Shown here: piece after piece, positions 25,601-38,762 of the stretch
Layout: every line of letters starts with the position of its first letter
How positions within the stretch are numbered: position 1 is the first letter of the stretch
Source: Brevipalpus yothersi
Taxonomy: Eukaryota; Arthropoda; Arachnida; Trombidiformes; Tenuipalpidae
Direction: 5' to 3'
Assembly: GCA_003956705.1 (NCBI GenBank)
Contig: QZCP01000801.1
Span: 85,114-149,113, forward strand
Length of the DNA: 64,000 nt
The notes under the pieces: model-generated
Told to the model about the DNA's origin: nothing
Databases searched by the model: none
Seen by the model: the letters and a program-made list of their open reading frames with translations, nothing else
Position numbers and translations under genes: made by a program

Positions 25601-28600
25601 GGAAGCGATTTGAGTCAAAGAAAAAGGATCTTGATGAGATTGCCGCTTATTTCGATAAACTTGATAAATCTCAAACTGCTCCTGATCTGGCTTCACTGGG
25701 CTTGGATGAGCTCAACAATCGTGCATCAACTGCATCCCAGAATGCATCACTCCACGAAAGTCATCTCAAATATTTTGTCCACTCATCACCAAAGATGAGA
25801 AATGATGCTATATCTCTTACTGATAAATTCAACTCAATTAAACAAGAAATTGGCAATCTGATCACCAATATCAATTCAGCGATGCCAGCTTCATTCCAAG
25901 CCGCTTCCAGTATGATGTTTACCGAAAGTTCTAGGTACCTGGATTCAATCAAGACGATCAATTTGGACACTGATTATTCAAGACTGAAAGAAATCAAAAC
26001 TAATCTCACAAGAATGATGGATATGGCAAACAATTTTTACCAATCAAATAAGAATCAAAGTGAAGATGTTGCTGTTGTGAAAAAGAATCATGATAGACTT
26101 TCAAATGTTGCCAATAGTGCAGAACAGCTGCAAAAAGCCACTTTCGGCCTAATATATGATGGTGAAGTCAAGCTTAATCGAACAAAATCACTGCAAGATC
26201 GTGTTAGTAGTGATATTGCAGCTCTGGAAAATTATGTAAAAGATGGTAGTGATGATTTGGGTACTGTTAAAAAGTCAAATGTTGATGCTCAAGCAGCGAT
26301 TGAAAGGGAACCGGAAAGACTGAGAGAGATTGATGCAAAAATCAAAGATATTGAAACCAAAAAGAAACAATTGGAATCGGTGAAAGAGTTTGATGGTTCT
26401 GAATTCCGAGAGCTGTTGAGAAATGTCACCCAACATGCAGCAAAATTGAAAGAACAAGAGCAACAGATCACTCAGAACTTCTTCCCGAACTCACAATCTT
26501 CAGGTCAGGGAGTGATCAATTATGAAATCATTATCGATAGAGTCACAAGAGCTCAACAAGTGGTCGAGCAATTCCAAGCCATGGAACCAAATTTGCAAAA
26601 TATTTCAAAAATTCCCGAGCGAAGCCATCAGCTCAAGGAAGAAATGGAAAGAGATATTCTCAAGAAAGTTGAATTCGGAAATCAAATAAATGAAAATTAC
26701 ACAACACCTCTGAAGGAATACAATGAAACACTCGAGATGCTCAACAAGAATATAGCCGAGATGACCACCAAAATGCGAACAGCCCAGCTCATGGATCCCT
26801 CACTGATTTCGAAAAGTTTCCAAAAATCAGTTGAGGATGTGAGAGGAAAAATTATGGCAGTCAATCAGTCCATCGGAACTATTCCATTCTCTCACAACAG
26901 CACTGAGCTTCAGTTCATGCGAAACAAAACTCATACCATACGACAAGTCGTTAATATACTTTCAACTGGCAATTTCTTTTCAAAATCTTTCGCCAAAACA
27001 CTGCCCAATCCTGATGAGATGGCCGAAAAACTAGAAAAAGCATCTGAAAAGACACGAAAACTGAGAGACCTGAAAGATCAAATTGAAAACCAGAAAGAAA
27101 AGTTGAAAGCAGCCATAACCAAGGCGAGAACATTGGCAGGCCATATTCACGGAGGTCTTGCCGTTTCACGGCAAACATTCGTAGAGTTGCCCAATCCACC
27201 TGATTTGGAGCGATCAGGAAGTTATACCAAGTTATCGCTACACTTTAACACCACTGAACCTAATGGCTTCCTTTTCTACCTGGGAAATCCTCTGTCTGTT
27301 GATCCTCGAGCCAATAATAGGTCAAGACCTCCGCGACAAGTGAAAAATGAGGTTGAACCGGTATTCAATGAGGGTACATCCCAATATTTTTCATCTAATC
27401 TTAATCTTAAAGACTTCTTGGCTGTCGAAATTTTTGGAGGTCGCATATTGTTACACCTTGATCTTGGTGATGGTACCCATGATATGATCACCGAACAATT
27501 GTTCGATAATGGGCAGTGGCATAAGCTCACTGTTGAGCGTATAGGTCCGACCATGAAACTGAAAACAGAACGTTGGAACGAGAAGACACAAAAATATGAT
27601 GGTGCAATCACAACACATGGCACAGTGAGAGGATATCGAAGTGTTCTAAATTTGAGCAATAAATCCTCCAAAATCTATATTGGTGGTGTGCCTCCAAACA
27701 CCGTGTTGCAGCCACAAATTCAGCACCTTAAATACGGTGGAAGCATATCTGATGTCATTCTGGGTGAAACTCCGCTAGGACTGTGGAACTTTATCGATGC
27801 TCGTAACAATGAGCGAGGTGTTCCTGCTCCTCTTGAGCTTGAACAAAATGAGCTCCTATTCAATGGTAGAGCTCATGCTATGGGAATGCTTAATCCTAGA
27901 GATTTCCTGCAAACTACTGTGGTCACTCTATCGTTCCGAACATATGCTCCTGAAGGATTGATGATTCTTCTTGGTGGTGAAATTGATTATTTTGCTATTC
28001 AAATTCGTAATGAAAAACTTCAATGCATCATTGATCTGGGTAGTGGATTCAGAGAATTGACCGCAACAGATAATATCGTAAATGATGGTGAAACTCATGT
28101 TGTTCAAGTGTCACGAGAACAACAAGCAGTGGTCTTGAAGCTTGATGGAATTCTGATATCTGAAATGAATCTGCTCGGAACTCAGAGTGATCTTGAGATT
28201 GGAAACAAATTCTATATCGGAGGCTATCCTACCAAGCATACCTACAATCATGTGACAAATGTTCCATTCGAAGGATGCATAAAAGATGTAGCACTGGAGG
28301 CAAGAGCTCTTCGATTTGAAAACCTCACCCTCACGCCTGGAATTTCCTTTGGCTGTCCAAATGATACAGGAATACGTGAAGCTAGATTCCCATCACCTGG
28401 TTTCATCAAGATGCCACTGAAAGTTCCTCTCATTGAATCACCCCAAATAGCTCTCAAATTCCGAACCAACATGTCAAATGCTCTACTTTTCTATGCCTCA
28501 AATGCAAATCAAACCTCTTTCATGGCTATATATTTGATCAATGGCTTAATCGGTGTACGAACAATGCCAGGTAAAACTCTCGAAACCACTGGCCAGCGAT

Positions 28601-30222
28601 TTAATGATGGTCTGTGGCACAATATCATATCATCGCGAAGAGATGGACGTGAAAGGCTAGATGTGGACGATGAATTTGCATTCGAATCTACCATCAATAA
28701 GCTTGACTCAAACTCAAACTATGAACCCAACTTGCCCCCTCTTGATCTACCGGCTGGAGAATTTTATCTCGGTGGAGTTCCTGATGAGATGAAAGATTTT
28801 CTTCGTGAAAGTCGTTTACCAACACAGTTCGTGGGTTGTCTTGGTGATGTGGTTGCTCATGAAAAATTCCAAAGTTTATCACAAAATTTATTGAAACAAG
28901 CTGCTCAACTGGTAGTCTGTGGCTATTCTGATCTGCCGTTTATCTCTGAAGACCTTCAATCCGAAATCGTTAACCCTGGCAATGAAACAGGTATACCTGG
29001 CGATGAGGGCCCAATTGATCCAATTTGTCGATTACCCATCAATCGCCGGCTCACAGATCAAGACTACACTTCCGGTGATCAATTTGGTCGGACACCGACA
29101 AGTCGTCGAGAATTTACCATCTCACCATCACTCAAAGGATCCATGTATCAATCGATCAAGATTTCTTTATCTTTCAAGGCTCACAGTACACGAGGTACAA
29201 TCTTTTTCGTTTCTAATGGCCCAATGTACGATCTTCTTGCGATATACATGGTTGAGGGCCGAATAATCGTGACATGGAATTCGGGCAGCGGCTATGGTAA
29301 CATTAGTTTGCCGGAACAAAAATTCGACGATGCTGAATGGCATCAATTGGAATTCACACTCAAAGGAAAAAGTGGTCAACTAAAAATTGATAAATTAAAT
29401 CCTATGAATGGTGAATCACTAGGATCTGCATCTAATCTGAATGTTGTCAGCCCAATATATGTGGGAGGTGTTAGTGAAGAGGTTAACGAGAAACTCCTCA
29501 AAATATCTTTCCCTTCATTGACCTCATTTGGTGGCTGTATTGTAAATCTTTCGATCAACAATGCTCCCCTTGAATTGACTGCCAGCACAGCCTATCAAAT
29601 TGATAGATGTCGATCTAAAATGGAAGCTGGAACATTCTTTGACACCAAAGGCTACTTCATGTGTGGAGAGAGAGTTTCTATTGGAGCTCGTTGGAAGATT
29701 GATTTGAAAATCAAATCTCGACGCCGTGAAGGTGTATTGGTATCGGTATTCTCGGGAAATGCAACCAAACTTCAAGACTTTTTGATGATCATAATGAATC
29801 AAGATCAATTGATTGTATTGATTAACAATGGAGCTGGTACCTACAATCAAACATACACAATTGGTGACGACAATTATTTCTGTGATGGAAATTGGCACTC
29901 AATTGTGATGACTAAGGCTCAAAATAGTATCATATTGGAGGTTGATCGAAAATCTAGTTTCGGTACTGGTCCAGGTAGCTCTTACCAGGCTGATACAACA
30001 AGTCCCCTCTATATCGGTGGATTACCTGATGAGTATCTACAAGGATTCAGTGAACAACTTGGTTTACCTTTGGCAAATTATGCTGGCTGTATGAAAGATA
30101 TATCGTGGGCTAGACTTGAACAAACCAATGGCGGTAGAAAATGGGTTCCTCGACCACTTGATATTTTGACTCAGTGTAAGCCTCAAGGAACAGCATCTTA
30201 CGATGCTTGCCCCATGCTATAA
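16032..30222 (+). CDS. LanA: Laminin subunit alpha (LanA / LAMA5 type), complete
   Basis: Secreted basement-membrane glycoprotein, the alpha arm of the laminin heterotrimer. I trace 18 coding exons with matching phases: 16032-16502, 17301-17537, 17634-17798, 17867-18194, 18275-18348, 18413-18788, 18927-19053, 19198-19503, 19592-19668, 19750-19893, 19970-22078, 22154-22297, 22687-22812, 22976-23197, 23257-24030, 24119-24580, 24851-25140, 25264-30222. They sum to 11,391 nt, about 3,796 aa, near Drosophila LanA (about 3,700). Order: signal peptide (core LRFLCLLLLSS); LN domain to about residue 290 (ATATCGE, WWQSPPLS); Cys-rich LE repeats; a domain of about 570 residues unique to the LAMA5/LanA group (about 890-1460); LE repeats; laminin IV-A domain (about 1655-1880); LE repeats to about 2220; coiled coil 2225-2770 that pairs with beta and gamma chains; five LG domains 2774-3796 for receptor binding. 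The start at 16032 is preferred for its signal peptide; an in-frame ATG at 15951 exists. Intron 1 holds a CT tract. No RGD was noticed in the parts I checked. Confidence 0.96.
16640..16672. repeat. (CT)n microsatellite in laminin intron 1
   Basis: About 16 CT units inside the 798-bp first traced intron of the laminin gene. Confidence 0.9.
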
Positions 30223-30287
30223 TGTATTCATTATGATAATATAAAAGAACATACTCTAAAAAAACTGAACAATGCTACCAATATCAC

Positions 30288-30293
30288 AATAAA
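30288..30293 (+). promoter_or_regulatory. Poly(A) signal AATAAA of the laminin gene
   Basis: AATAAA 66 bases after the laminin stop codon; the transcript probably ends before the oppositely oriented KLHL10-like 3' end. Confidence 0.6.
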
Positions 30294-30465
30294 TTTGGGA
30301 ATACTTGATCTTTATCAAATTGTCCATTCTTTGTCCATCTTTTTCGAGAAAGATATTCGCGTATGATCAGATTCAGATAAATAATAGAGAAGGATGAAGT
30401 ACAGTTATCAGAACACTCTTCTTCTCAGTATTCGGAGGATTTCCGCTGATAATCGATGAAATTAG

Positions 30466-30471
30466 TTTATT
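30466..30471 (-). promoter_or_regulatory. Poly(A) signal AATAAA of the KLHL10-like gene
   Basis: Minus-strand AATAAA about 140 bases beyond the KLHL10-like stop. With the laminin signal at 30288 it leaves under 200 bp between two convergent 3' ends. Confidence 0.55.
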
Positions 30472-30607
30472 TGATTGAATGTCTATTCGAAGAGTCAATT
30501 TAGAGTCAAAAATTATGATTTGATGATTTGAATTAAAAATTTTTGATAAAAAATATTACTCATTAGTTCTCAAGCGAAATTAGTAGTAGAGTGTGAAGTT
30601 CAAGTCT

Positions 30608-32935
30608 TCAATCATTCTCTTGCTGCCTTGGCTGATCATTATTTGTGTTTTCACGATTATTTTGACGTGATCGGAAGAGATTTCGTGCATTCCTAGCATA
30701 CGAGTTGGTACTTAAAATTGATTTCGATGAAGCACCAAGATAGGTAAAATCTTTACCATTAGGTAATCCTTGCATCACACAAACCGCAAGTCCACTACGA
30801 TCATGACGTAAATTTTTGATCACAGTCCATTCGTTTTTTACATCATCAAAGCGTTCAACTTGATTGATTGGTGTGTGTCCTGGAGAAGAGAAAAAGAAGT
30901 AAGTTTGATAAAATCAGAATTTCTGGTAAGATTTGGAGAATTGTGCAATAACTTTGATCAAAAATAAAAATTTCAGAGCCACCTCAGTATTTTAAACAGA
31001 TACAAAGTTTCCAAATGTAAATCTAATTAGTCATTAAGGAAGCGGAATAATTATCTTTCAAACCCTTCCCAGTGTACAACTGTTGATTTGAATAATACAG
31101 CTCTCTGATTGCTTTCTTCAACAGTCTTCATTCCATTAATGGATTCCAACATTCCTATTTCATTATCAAAATGACTAATTATCAACTTACCGTTATAGCC
31201 ACCAACAACGTACAAGCGATCCTCGAGAACACATGCGGCAAAAGTGCTTCTTCTTGATCGCATATTTGGTGCTGGAAACCATATTCTCTCATTAAAATCA
31301 TATCTTTCAACGGATGGTAATCTATTGAAATGGTGTCAATAAAAAATTTGATTACAAATATTAATTCAATCTAAAATCTAAAATTATCTAATACCTTTCG
31401 AAGCCATTGTTACCACCGAGGGCAAATAAACTTCCATGATATGCCACCAAAGCGAGACTGGTCCTTGGTGAGCTCATGGGTTGCACAAAGGACCATGTCC
31501 TCTCGATGGGATCATACACTTCAACCGAATTTTCGATCACTTGATCATTGAGACCGCCAGCAATGTAAATTTTGCCATTATGAACGGTAGCACACGCATC
31601 ACTTCGAGCTAAATTCATATCAGGCAGTTTACTCCATTGATTGGCACTTGGATCAAAAACTTCGACCGTTCGAATTCGCTGGGTTCCATTGTGACCTCCC
31701 ATTGCATACAGGAGGCCATTCAGAACTGCAGTGGACACATAGCAACGTTGCTCATACATATTGGCCCGTTGAAACCATCTTTCGGTCACCGGATTGTAAC
31801 AGTGTACTGTGTTGAGAATTTCACTTCCATTGGTTCCACCAACCAGATAGATGATACCATCGATCACCTCCATACCATGATATGCTCTCGGATGTGAATG
31901 AGACATTCGAGATTCAAACCATTTATTGGTACGAACATCATACGTTTCAATCAAAGTGGTGGGAACACCTTCCTGCCAGCCACCGATTGCAAATACTATT
32001 TGATTGGGAATCCTTGGTCGAACATGTTTGGGTGTGAATCCAACCGGAAGTCCATTGCCATCAATTTTTTGTCTCTCATGCTCTTCTCGATTTTGTTTCA
32101 CCATACTTTGAACAATTTTTTCCAATTGAACATCTTGCTTGATCAATGGTTCAGCGGCCAATTCTTCCACAAGATATCGATTATTGACACGTGCATGTCG
32201 AAATGATTTCAATAGTTGGGCAAGATATTGATTTCGATCAACAAGATCAGCTGATACCCATCGTTTGATGGCTTCCCAGATCATCTCTTCACGTTCAACG
32301 TTAAGATCATCATCTTCCAGAAGATTTTCCAAATGATTCAATGTTAATTTAGAGAAACCCGGTGTCTGTCGAACACAGTGGACAAATTTACACTTGAGCA
32401 TATTCCATGCGGCTGTTTGCAATTTATGTTGATACTTGTGGCCAATGTATAATAGATCAACACAATTGTCAAAATTCATCTGATAAATTAGATAAGTGCA
32501 GCATGCCTGGATAACATCTTTCATCTGATACTCTTCCGCAGCATTCAATATGCTCCATATACCATCACTACTTGATGATATATATCCAGTGTAAGCACAA
32601 TCAACGATAATTTTGAGAACATCACCGGGCATATTGGGTACCAAAATTTTGGCTATATATTGACCAGGATAATTTGGATTGGGCACCCTGTGAGTTGATG
32701 GATCATTAATTTTGGAATTGACAAATTCGTACAATTTTGAGCTCAACGGTGATAATACAGATGAGTGTAGTGTTTCCGAATGTCCATCTTCGGTGGTGAG
32801 AGTTATATCAGTGAAACAATTTGTGTCCCGCAATTTTCTCAATATTGTCGCTCGATCTCGAAATGCTTCCCATTCGAAAGCTGTCTTTCCCTGCGAATAG
32901 ATACTTTTGGCATTGATCATTGTGATTATAGTCAC
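30608..32935 (-). CDS. KLHL10-like BTB-BACK-Kelch protein (CUL3 adaptor)
   Basis: Three exons: 31395-32935, 31191-31321 and 30608-30879, phases matching, 647 aa. The BTB domain (about 32-145), BACK domain (about 150-265) and six Kelch blades (about 311-560, with GG at FAIGGW, YLVGGTNG, YAMGGHNG, YIAGGLND, FALGGNNG and YVVGGYNG) give the layout of a substrate adaptor for Cullin-3 ubiquitin ligases. FAIGGWQEGVPTTLIETYD and PRAYHGMEVIDG closely follow KLHL10, which in flies and mammals acts in spermatid differentiation. A testis role here is inferred from the family. Unusual: the BTB domain carries a Pro/Asn-rich stretch (about residues 79-97) that looks longer than in KLHL10, and the tail after the last blade is Asn/Arg/Gln-rich. 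The start at 32935 is the first ATG of the frame; another lies five codons in. The gene is convergent with laminin. Confidence 0.92.
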
Positions 32936-33524
32936 TTGAGATGAAATATCATCTGATCCTGAGATGTGTGAAACTTGCTGCTAATTTTATTCTCAAAATC
33001 AGATGGTTTGTTGATGTTGCATTATTGAGAAGATTAATTCAACTTTCGATTGTTGCAACCGATTATTGATGATAACTGATTATTGATAAATGAATGGAAC
33101 AATAATATTTTGGCTGTGACGAGAGCTAAATTGAAAATATTTGTTTTCTATGGAATTATTGAGATCGATAGCAAAAGTTCTTTCCCATATTTGAATTTTT
33201 TGCCATCAATATTGATGAAGCTAGGCTCTGATCTCTCTTAATCGTGGTGTAAGTAAGAGAGGGAAAGAAAAATTGTTTTGGGTACCGGAATCACGGCCTA
33301 ATCGCAATGGATTGAAAAAGCGATGGGCGAGAACGAGAATGAAAAACGAATCTGTGGATGATATGATGTTGATGGTGGAAGGAACAGAAAAACCGATCCA
33401 ACCAAACGATACATATCCATTGCATGTAGTAGGAAAAAAACATTTTCTCTCTCTCTTCCTCTCCTCTCTTCCATCATTTCATCTTTCCAAATTCAGGCCC
33501 ACCACCACCTCCTCCGGTCTTTTG

Positions 33525-33525
<1 letters not shown>

Positions 33526-33599
<74 letters not shown>
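33526..33599. repeat. (CT)n microsatellite
   Basis: About 37 uninterrupted CT units. Confidence 0.95.
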
Positions 33600-33602
<3 letters not shown>

Positions 33603-35803
33603 TCTCCTTCCTTCTCGCTTACTACTCATTTTCAATTCAATTGTAATTTCATCACATTAATTTCGAAACACCCTCACATTCGTATAACAACTATATATCC
33701 GGTCTCGATTTAATACCAAGATTGCCCGGAAACCGATCTGCAAAGTGGCCTGAGCCTCTTGCTCTTGCTTCACCTTTCAGCTGGATGGTAGTGGTTGGAG
33801 AGGGGTGAAAAGTTTCTCTTTCTCTCTTTACTAAACCATTCATTTGGTGTCAAAAATTTCTTTGTCTTCATGTCCATCCTCTGATTGTGGTCCCTGTTGT
33901 GGTCTGCCAACAAAATACACTGGAAGACAAAGAGAAAGAGAGATCATTTTGTTCTTTCTCTTCTTTTCATTCAGTCATATTCAGTCATCTCGAGCTCTCG
34001 CCCATCTTCCTCTTTGTCAATCAGACTATAATCTTCATTGAGAAACTTTTTTTTTCAAGCTCAAAAGAAAAACTTACACATACAAGTGCACACATCTATA
34101 AGTGAAAAAGTTTCAAGCTGTGTCATAAGCTGGTGAAGTCGATCGATTCGCTTTTCGATTTTCACTTTTATAAATCTAGCAAAGATTTGATTTTCGGCCA
34201 TATACCATTCTGATCCATGAAATCAATTGGTTTATCAGATTAATTTGATTTGATGGTAAACGTTCTCTACCCAGTAGATGCTAACGCGAAAGAAAGAAAG
34301 AAAGAAAGAAAAAGAGAGATGGCAAGGACAATGTATAACTGTATTGTTACAAGTGTAAAGACACCTTATACCATTGGGTACTGATATTTTGATACACTTT
34401 GACCAATGGATTTGGTGAACCGAATGTAAATGAATCGATATCTTCCGAAAAAAAAACGAAAAGAGACCAACAGGGCATGAGGTTACAAATAACTAAAATG
34501 ATCCATGAAAAGTCTATTGTTTTTCAAAATGAAAGCCAAAAAGATCACTTCATGCTCTCTCTCTCTCTCTCTTTCTCTTTCTTTCTACTTTACTCTCTCT
34601 CTCTCACACCGTGATTCATCATGATTCGAGAAAAGAAAAAAATCACTAGGAGAGAGAAGTGTATCAGCAATTTAAATTCACATAGATTGCTTAGCCATGA
34701 AATTATCTCACTCCCGATCACATTACCAAGATCATGACAAGTTTTTAATAAAGCAAACCGTCTCGTTCAACCATGAACCGCGGCTTTTTACGGTATACTT
34801 TTTCAACTTGACTTCTTCAATTTTCAAATTTCTCTCCATCTTTTCCATTATACATTTGAAACTTTTCTTCGAAGAAAAAAAAATTATTATCACTCTCATT
34901 TTTTGGTATCATTTTGTGGGTATCGAAATTATTCATCATGAAGTTCCAAGACGATGTCTTCGAAGAGAAAAAGTTGAAAATGGTCGAGGAAAAAAATTGG
35001 CAATTGAAATGGTTTAAGAGTTGATTTTTTGTATCAAATATTTTCACCACCAAAAGATACATTCTCAAAACTCGCACAGTTTAGTTGAGCTTCAGTGAAT
35101 CTGTTACGCATAATCTTGAACGAAGCATAAAGTCGGAAAGAGATTTTGTAATCGCAATAAAGTGCGATAATATTTTTGAAATTTTGCCATCAATTTCATG
35201 AGAAACAATAAACTTTTTGGAAAAGCTTCTGAAAAAATTACTGAAGATTATTGATAGATCAACGCAATTGAGGAAAATTTTGATCAAAAGAGGATCATTG
35301 AAAGAGTTCATGACCTTCAGATGAGGTTAGGAGAGTGAATATTCAATATCAAATAAGCAGGATCGACATTAAATTGAAGAGCTCATCTTTTCAATAAAAA
35401 TTTAATCCAATTTCAAGGACTAACTATCAACTTTGAGTGAACAAAATTCCGAATGAAGAAGAATAAATCCCTAATCAACAATAACAGTATCATCATGATT
35501 CTCAAGTAAAGCCATCAATGATCACTGGTAATAGATAACTTTTTTTTATTAGTTCCAGAATGATGTCTTCTGTCTCATCTTCACGATAATGGATGTCTCT
35601 CTCTCTTCCTATCGTTGATAGTGTTGAGAGTGACCATTTGATGAGAAAATAGTTTCAGATTGCTTACATGGACAAGGAGAAACTCGCTTCACCTTTTCTC
35701 ATCTCACTATATTTCCGATCAACTAATTGCTGTAAACACCTCTAGTGAACTAATGAAAATGGTCTCACAAATAAGGAAATTAATAAAAGAAATGAAAAAG
35801 TTG

Positions 35804-35805
<2 letters not shown>

Positions 35806-35877
<72 letters not shown>
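35806..35877. repeat. (CT)n microsatellite
   Basis: About 35 uninterrupted CT units. Confidence 0.95.
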
Positions 35878-36662
35878 GATGCGTAATTCCAGGAGCAGTG
35901 ATGATAATAGTAATAATTTCTATTCCAATTAAAATCTGATAAGATTTGTAACTTTAACTTTAACAAGAGCAAAGATGAGACCAAGAGAGAGAAGATGATA
36001 TCTTGATCATGATTACCTTGCGTCTGTTAAAGTTCAAGGCTTTAACCTCAACTCTATCTTTGCCTCAATGGGAGAGAGAGCATCGGTTGATATCAATCGA
36101 TATCTCCATAATCTTAAGAGACAGTAAAAAAGAAGAAGTCATGTTTCCAATCAAGATTCTCATCTTTTTTACGAAAAAAATAATAGTTCCATCTAAACGA
36201 TTATCGGTCATTCTGGCAGATTAAACTGAATCAGTGGACTAAATCGATTGAGTTCACACAATTTTTGCTACTGTCACTAGCCTGAGGTGAGATTTAATGG
36301 ATAGAAAAAATTTGAGAGAAAAAGATGATGATTTGTACTGGAGCATATTTATTTCAAATGTTTCTTTTCTCCTTTTCCTGGAAGCTAAGAGAGAAAAATG
36401 CCAGCGTACATAAATTTTGGAACTTATATTTTTCGTAAATATTTTTCATTCTAATCATTTCCACCGACAATATGCTACAGGTATCAAGGAGAAGAGGAAA
36501 CCGAAAAGTTCGTCTAGCATTCAAGCTTTAGATGCATACAATTTTGATTAGGTACAATATCGAGTTTATACAATCGTTTAATGATACTTGTCTGTATGGA
36601 GCTGTCCGCCACACCAGGACACCGGTATTCATGATTACTTCGGTAATTCTCCAAGAANACTG

Positions 36663-36808
36663 TTAAACGCTAACCATTAACATTGCGCACAATGGTCTCA
36701 GCATGACCTGGGGAATTTGGCTGCTCCATATACTTTTGATGCATTCATCTAATCTAATCTGTTGGAGTTTGTTCATAATGTTTTCCCCATTGATGGACAG
36801 AATTTCAC
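36663..36808 (-). CDS. Possible PDZ-like terminal exon of an unidentified gene
   Basis: On the minus strand an acceptor-like ...ctttttag at 36809 is followed by an open frame in phase 1 reading (G)GEILSINGENI, then LDECIKSIW and QVMLRPL, ending at a stop at 36663. The pattern GEILSING, an amphipathic stretch, then a beta-strand ending VxLRP resembles the second half of a PDZ domain, and introns often split PDZ domains just before this Gly. A donor-like gttagc also follows the ATG codon near 36675, so the exon could continue. I found no matching N-terminal PDZ half upstream (36809-38700). It may be a genuine exon with distant partners, a relic or chance. Confidence 0.27.
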
Positions 36809-36983
36809 CTAAAAAGATCAATTAGGGCATTTTGAAGAAGTTCGAGAGGAGAGTAGGCAAATTAGAGGCAGTGTAAGGAAATCTATTAGCACTGGATTGA
36901 TGTCGAAAATCTCCTCATTGAATCTCATAGCTTCCGTGCAGATAGATATTGAGATTCTCTTTCAGTAAGAGAAAGAGAAAGAG

Positions 36984-37004
<21 letters not shown>

Positions 37005-37073
<69 letters not shown>
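37005..37073. repeat. (GA)n microsatellite
   Basis: About 34 GA units preceded by GAAA repeats. Confidence 0.95.
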
Positions 37074-37077
<4 letters not shown>

Positions 37078-37421
37078 GTCAATATTACATGGAGAATAAG
37101 ATCATCCTCAGACTCAGTTCCTTAGTTCTTCTCTCTGTACTAGAATCACATTGAAGTGGAAACATTTAAGAACATTTTAAACTTAATTCTCACATGCATC
37201 CACAGTTCCATGGTTCAATGTGGGTGATCAAATTTCAGTGAAACAAGGGAAGTAGCTCTCTAGAAACGATAAGAATATGATATTAATATCGTGAAAGTAG
37301 AGTAAAGAACGTTTCAGTTCTCATGTCAAAATATAGTGTGAAATTTGATTGGAATAGAGAAAGAATAGTGAGAAATAGCCGAAATCATGATGTAGCGAAA
37401 TTTTTGAATTTCCATCAAGTG

Positions 37422-37423
<2 letters not shown>

Positions 37424-37511
<88 letters not shown>

Positions 37512-37515
37512 TCTC
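37424..37515. repeat. (CT)n microsatellite
   Basis: About 44 CT units with a single slip near 37490; with the GA tract at 37005-37073 it forms an inverted pair about 350 bp apart. Confidence 0.95.
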
Positions 37516-38201
37516 AGGTGAGTTTATATTAAAGGGAAGCAGCAATAATAGTAGGTCTTTCTCTTTCTCTTCTTCCACTTCATGAGACTGGCCCATGACC
37601 ATGAATTGAGAGCGAATTACAAATTCATTTTCTCATTGAATCATGATTACCCAATTGGTTGGGATAGTTTAGAGGTTTTGTACTTTTTTTCTGCTGACGA
37701 ATTTTGGCCAGTAAAAATGTGAATTTCCAAAAAATGGACCGTAATCACTTCCCCTTCTCTACTACTAACTTTCATACTTATTTTGTTTATCATTCTAAAT
37801 CAAATGGCTAAGCATAGGATTTGAGCTAAAATGAGGCGTCAGTCAAATCAAATTTCAAATCTGCAAACTGTATCGCCTTAAGGGCCATAAAAATGGAAAG
37901 AGAGAACATTTAAACTTCTCTCTCTCTCTTTTCGGCCAAAATGATTTAAATTTGTGAGTGTACATCCATACTCTATTGACCATCCTGTAAGAATATGAAG
38001 AGTATGAAAGAGGAGAAAAAAACGATTCAATTCAATTAAAAAATCTTTCCGGAACACGAAAAGCCTTTTTTCGTGCTCAGCCATTGATTTTGGCAATAAG
38101 AATGAGAGCAAGAATAAAAAACGAAATGTTATTAGTGAAATAAATCTCTCATCAATAATCAGAATTAGCATCCCTGTAGCATGAGAAAGAGACGGAAAGA
38201 T

Positions 38202-38204
<3 letters not shown>

Positions 38205-38242
<38 letters not shown>
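38205..38242. repeat. (GA)n microsatellite
   Basis: About 18 GA units. Confidence 0.9.
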
Positions 38243-38245
<3 letters not shown>

Positions 38246-38762
38246 AGATGAAATTGAAAAGGAGGTCCTAATTGATCTACATCTTTTGATCAATTGAGAA
38301 TCATTTTTATCCTCTTATTCCGTTGAAATCTTTTATTTTTCCAAAGAGCAGAATGAATTTTGTATGCACAAATCTTTTGATCATTGATACACCAATTGAT
38401 CAGTATAATTCATGATGTTGCAAGATTTTCAGCTTCCTTATACGAATACACTAGTGGTTACCAGCCTCACGCACCGGAATGATCATTCCTAATTTTATGA
38501 ACATAATTAAGTATTATGTTCCTCAAGAGTGCAGCACTCTGGGAATAAAAACCGCCTCTTGATTAATGAAGATAATTGAACGATTTGATTCAAATCGTAA
38601 TCATCTTGAGCTTCTATCACTGTCGCCATTGTCATTTATGGGTGTAATTTGAAAGTCATCTCTGATTTCAACGAGTTTTTTCCCATATTACACTCATTAT
38701 ACTTAATAATAAGTTTTTATTCACTTAATCTTTAGGACAATTAATTAATTAATTAGTTCATA

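Larger units (their letters stand above)
32936..36662. other. Intergenic region, microsatellite rich
   Basis: Upstream of the KLHL10-like gene; its promoter should lie in the first kilobase, but I see no clear core element. It contains CT tracts at 33526-33599 and 35806-35877, shorter CT patches near 33450 and 34557, and a GAAA patch near 34290. Open frames here are largely driven by Ser-Leu or Arg-Glu runs from these repeats. One ambiguous base sits at 36658. Confidence 0.6.
36809..38762. other. Intergenic region upstream of V-ATPase subunit c
   Basis: Contains a GAAA/GA tract (36960-37073), a CT tract (37424-37515) and a GA tract (38205-38242). The last few hundred bases should contain the V-ATPase promoter and 5' UTR. 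A small palindrome (agagtgc-a-gcactct) lies near 38527-38541. No other coding exon is visible. Confidence 0.6.
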
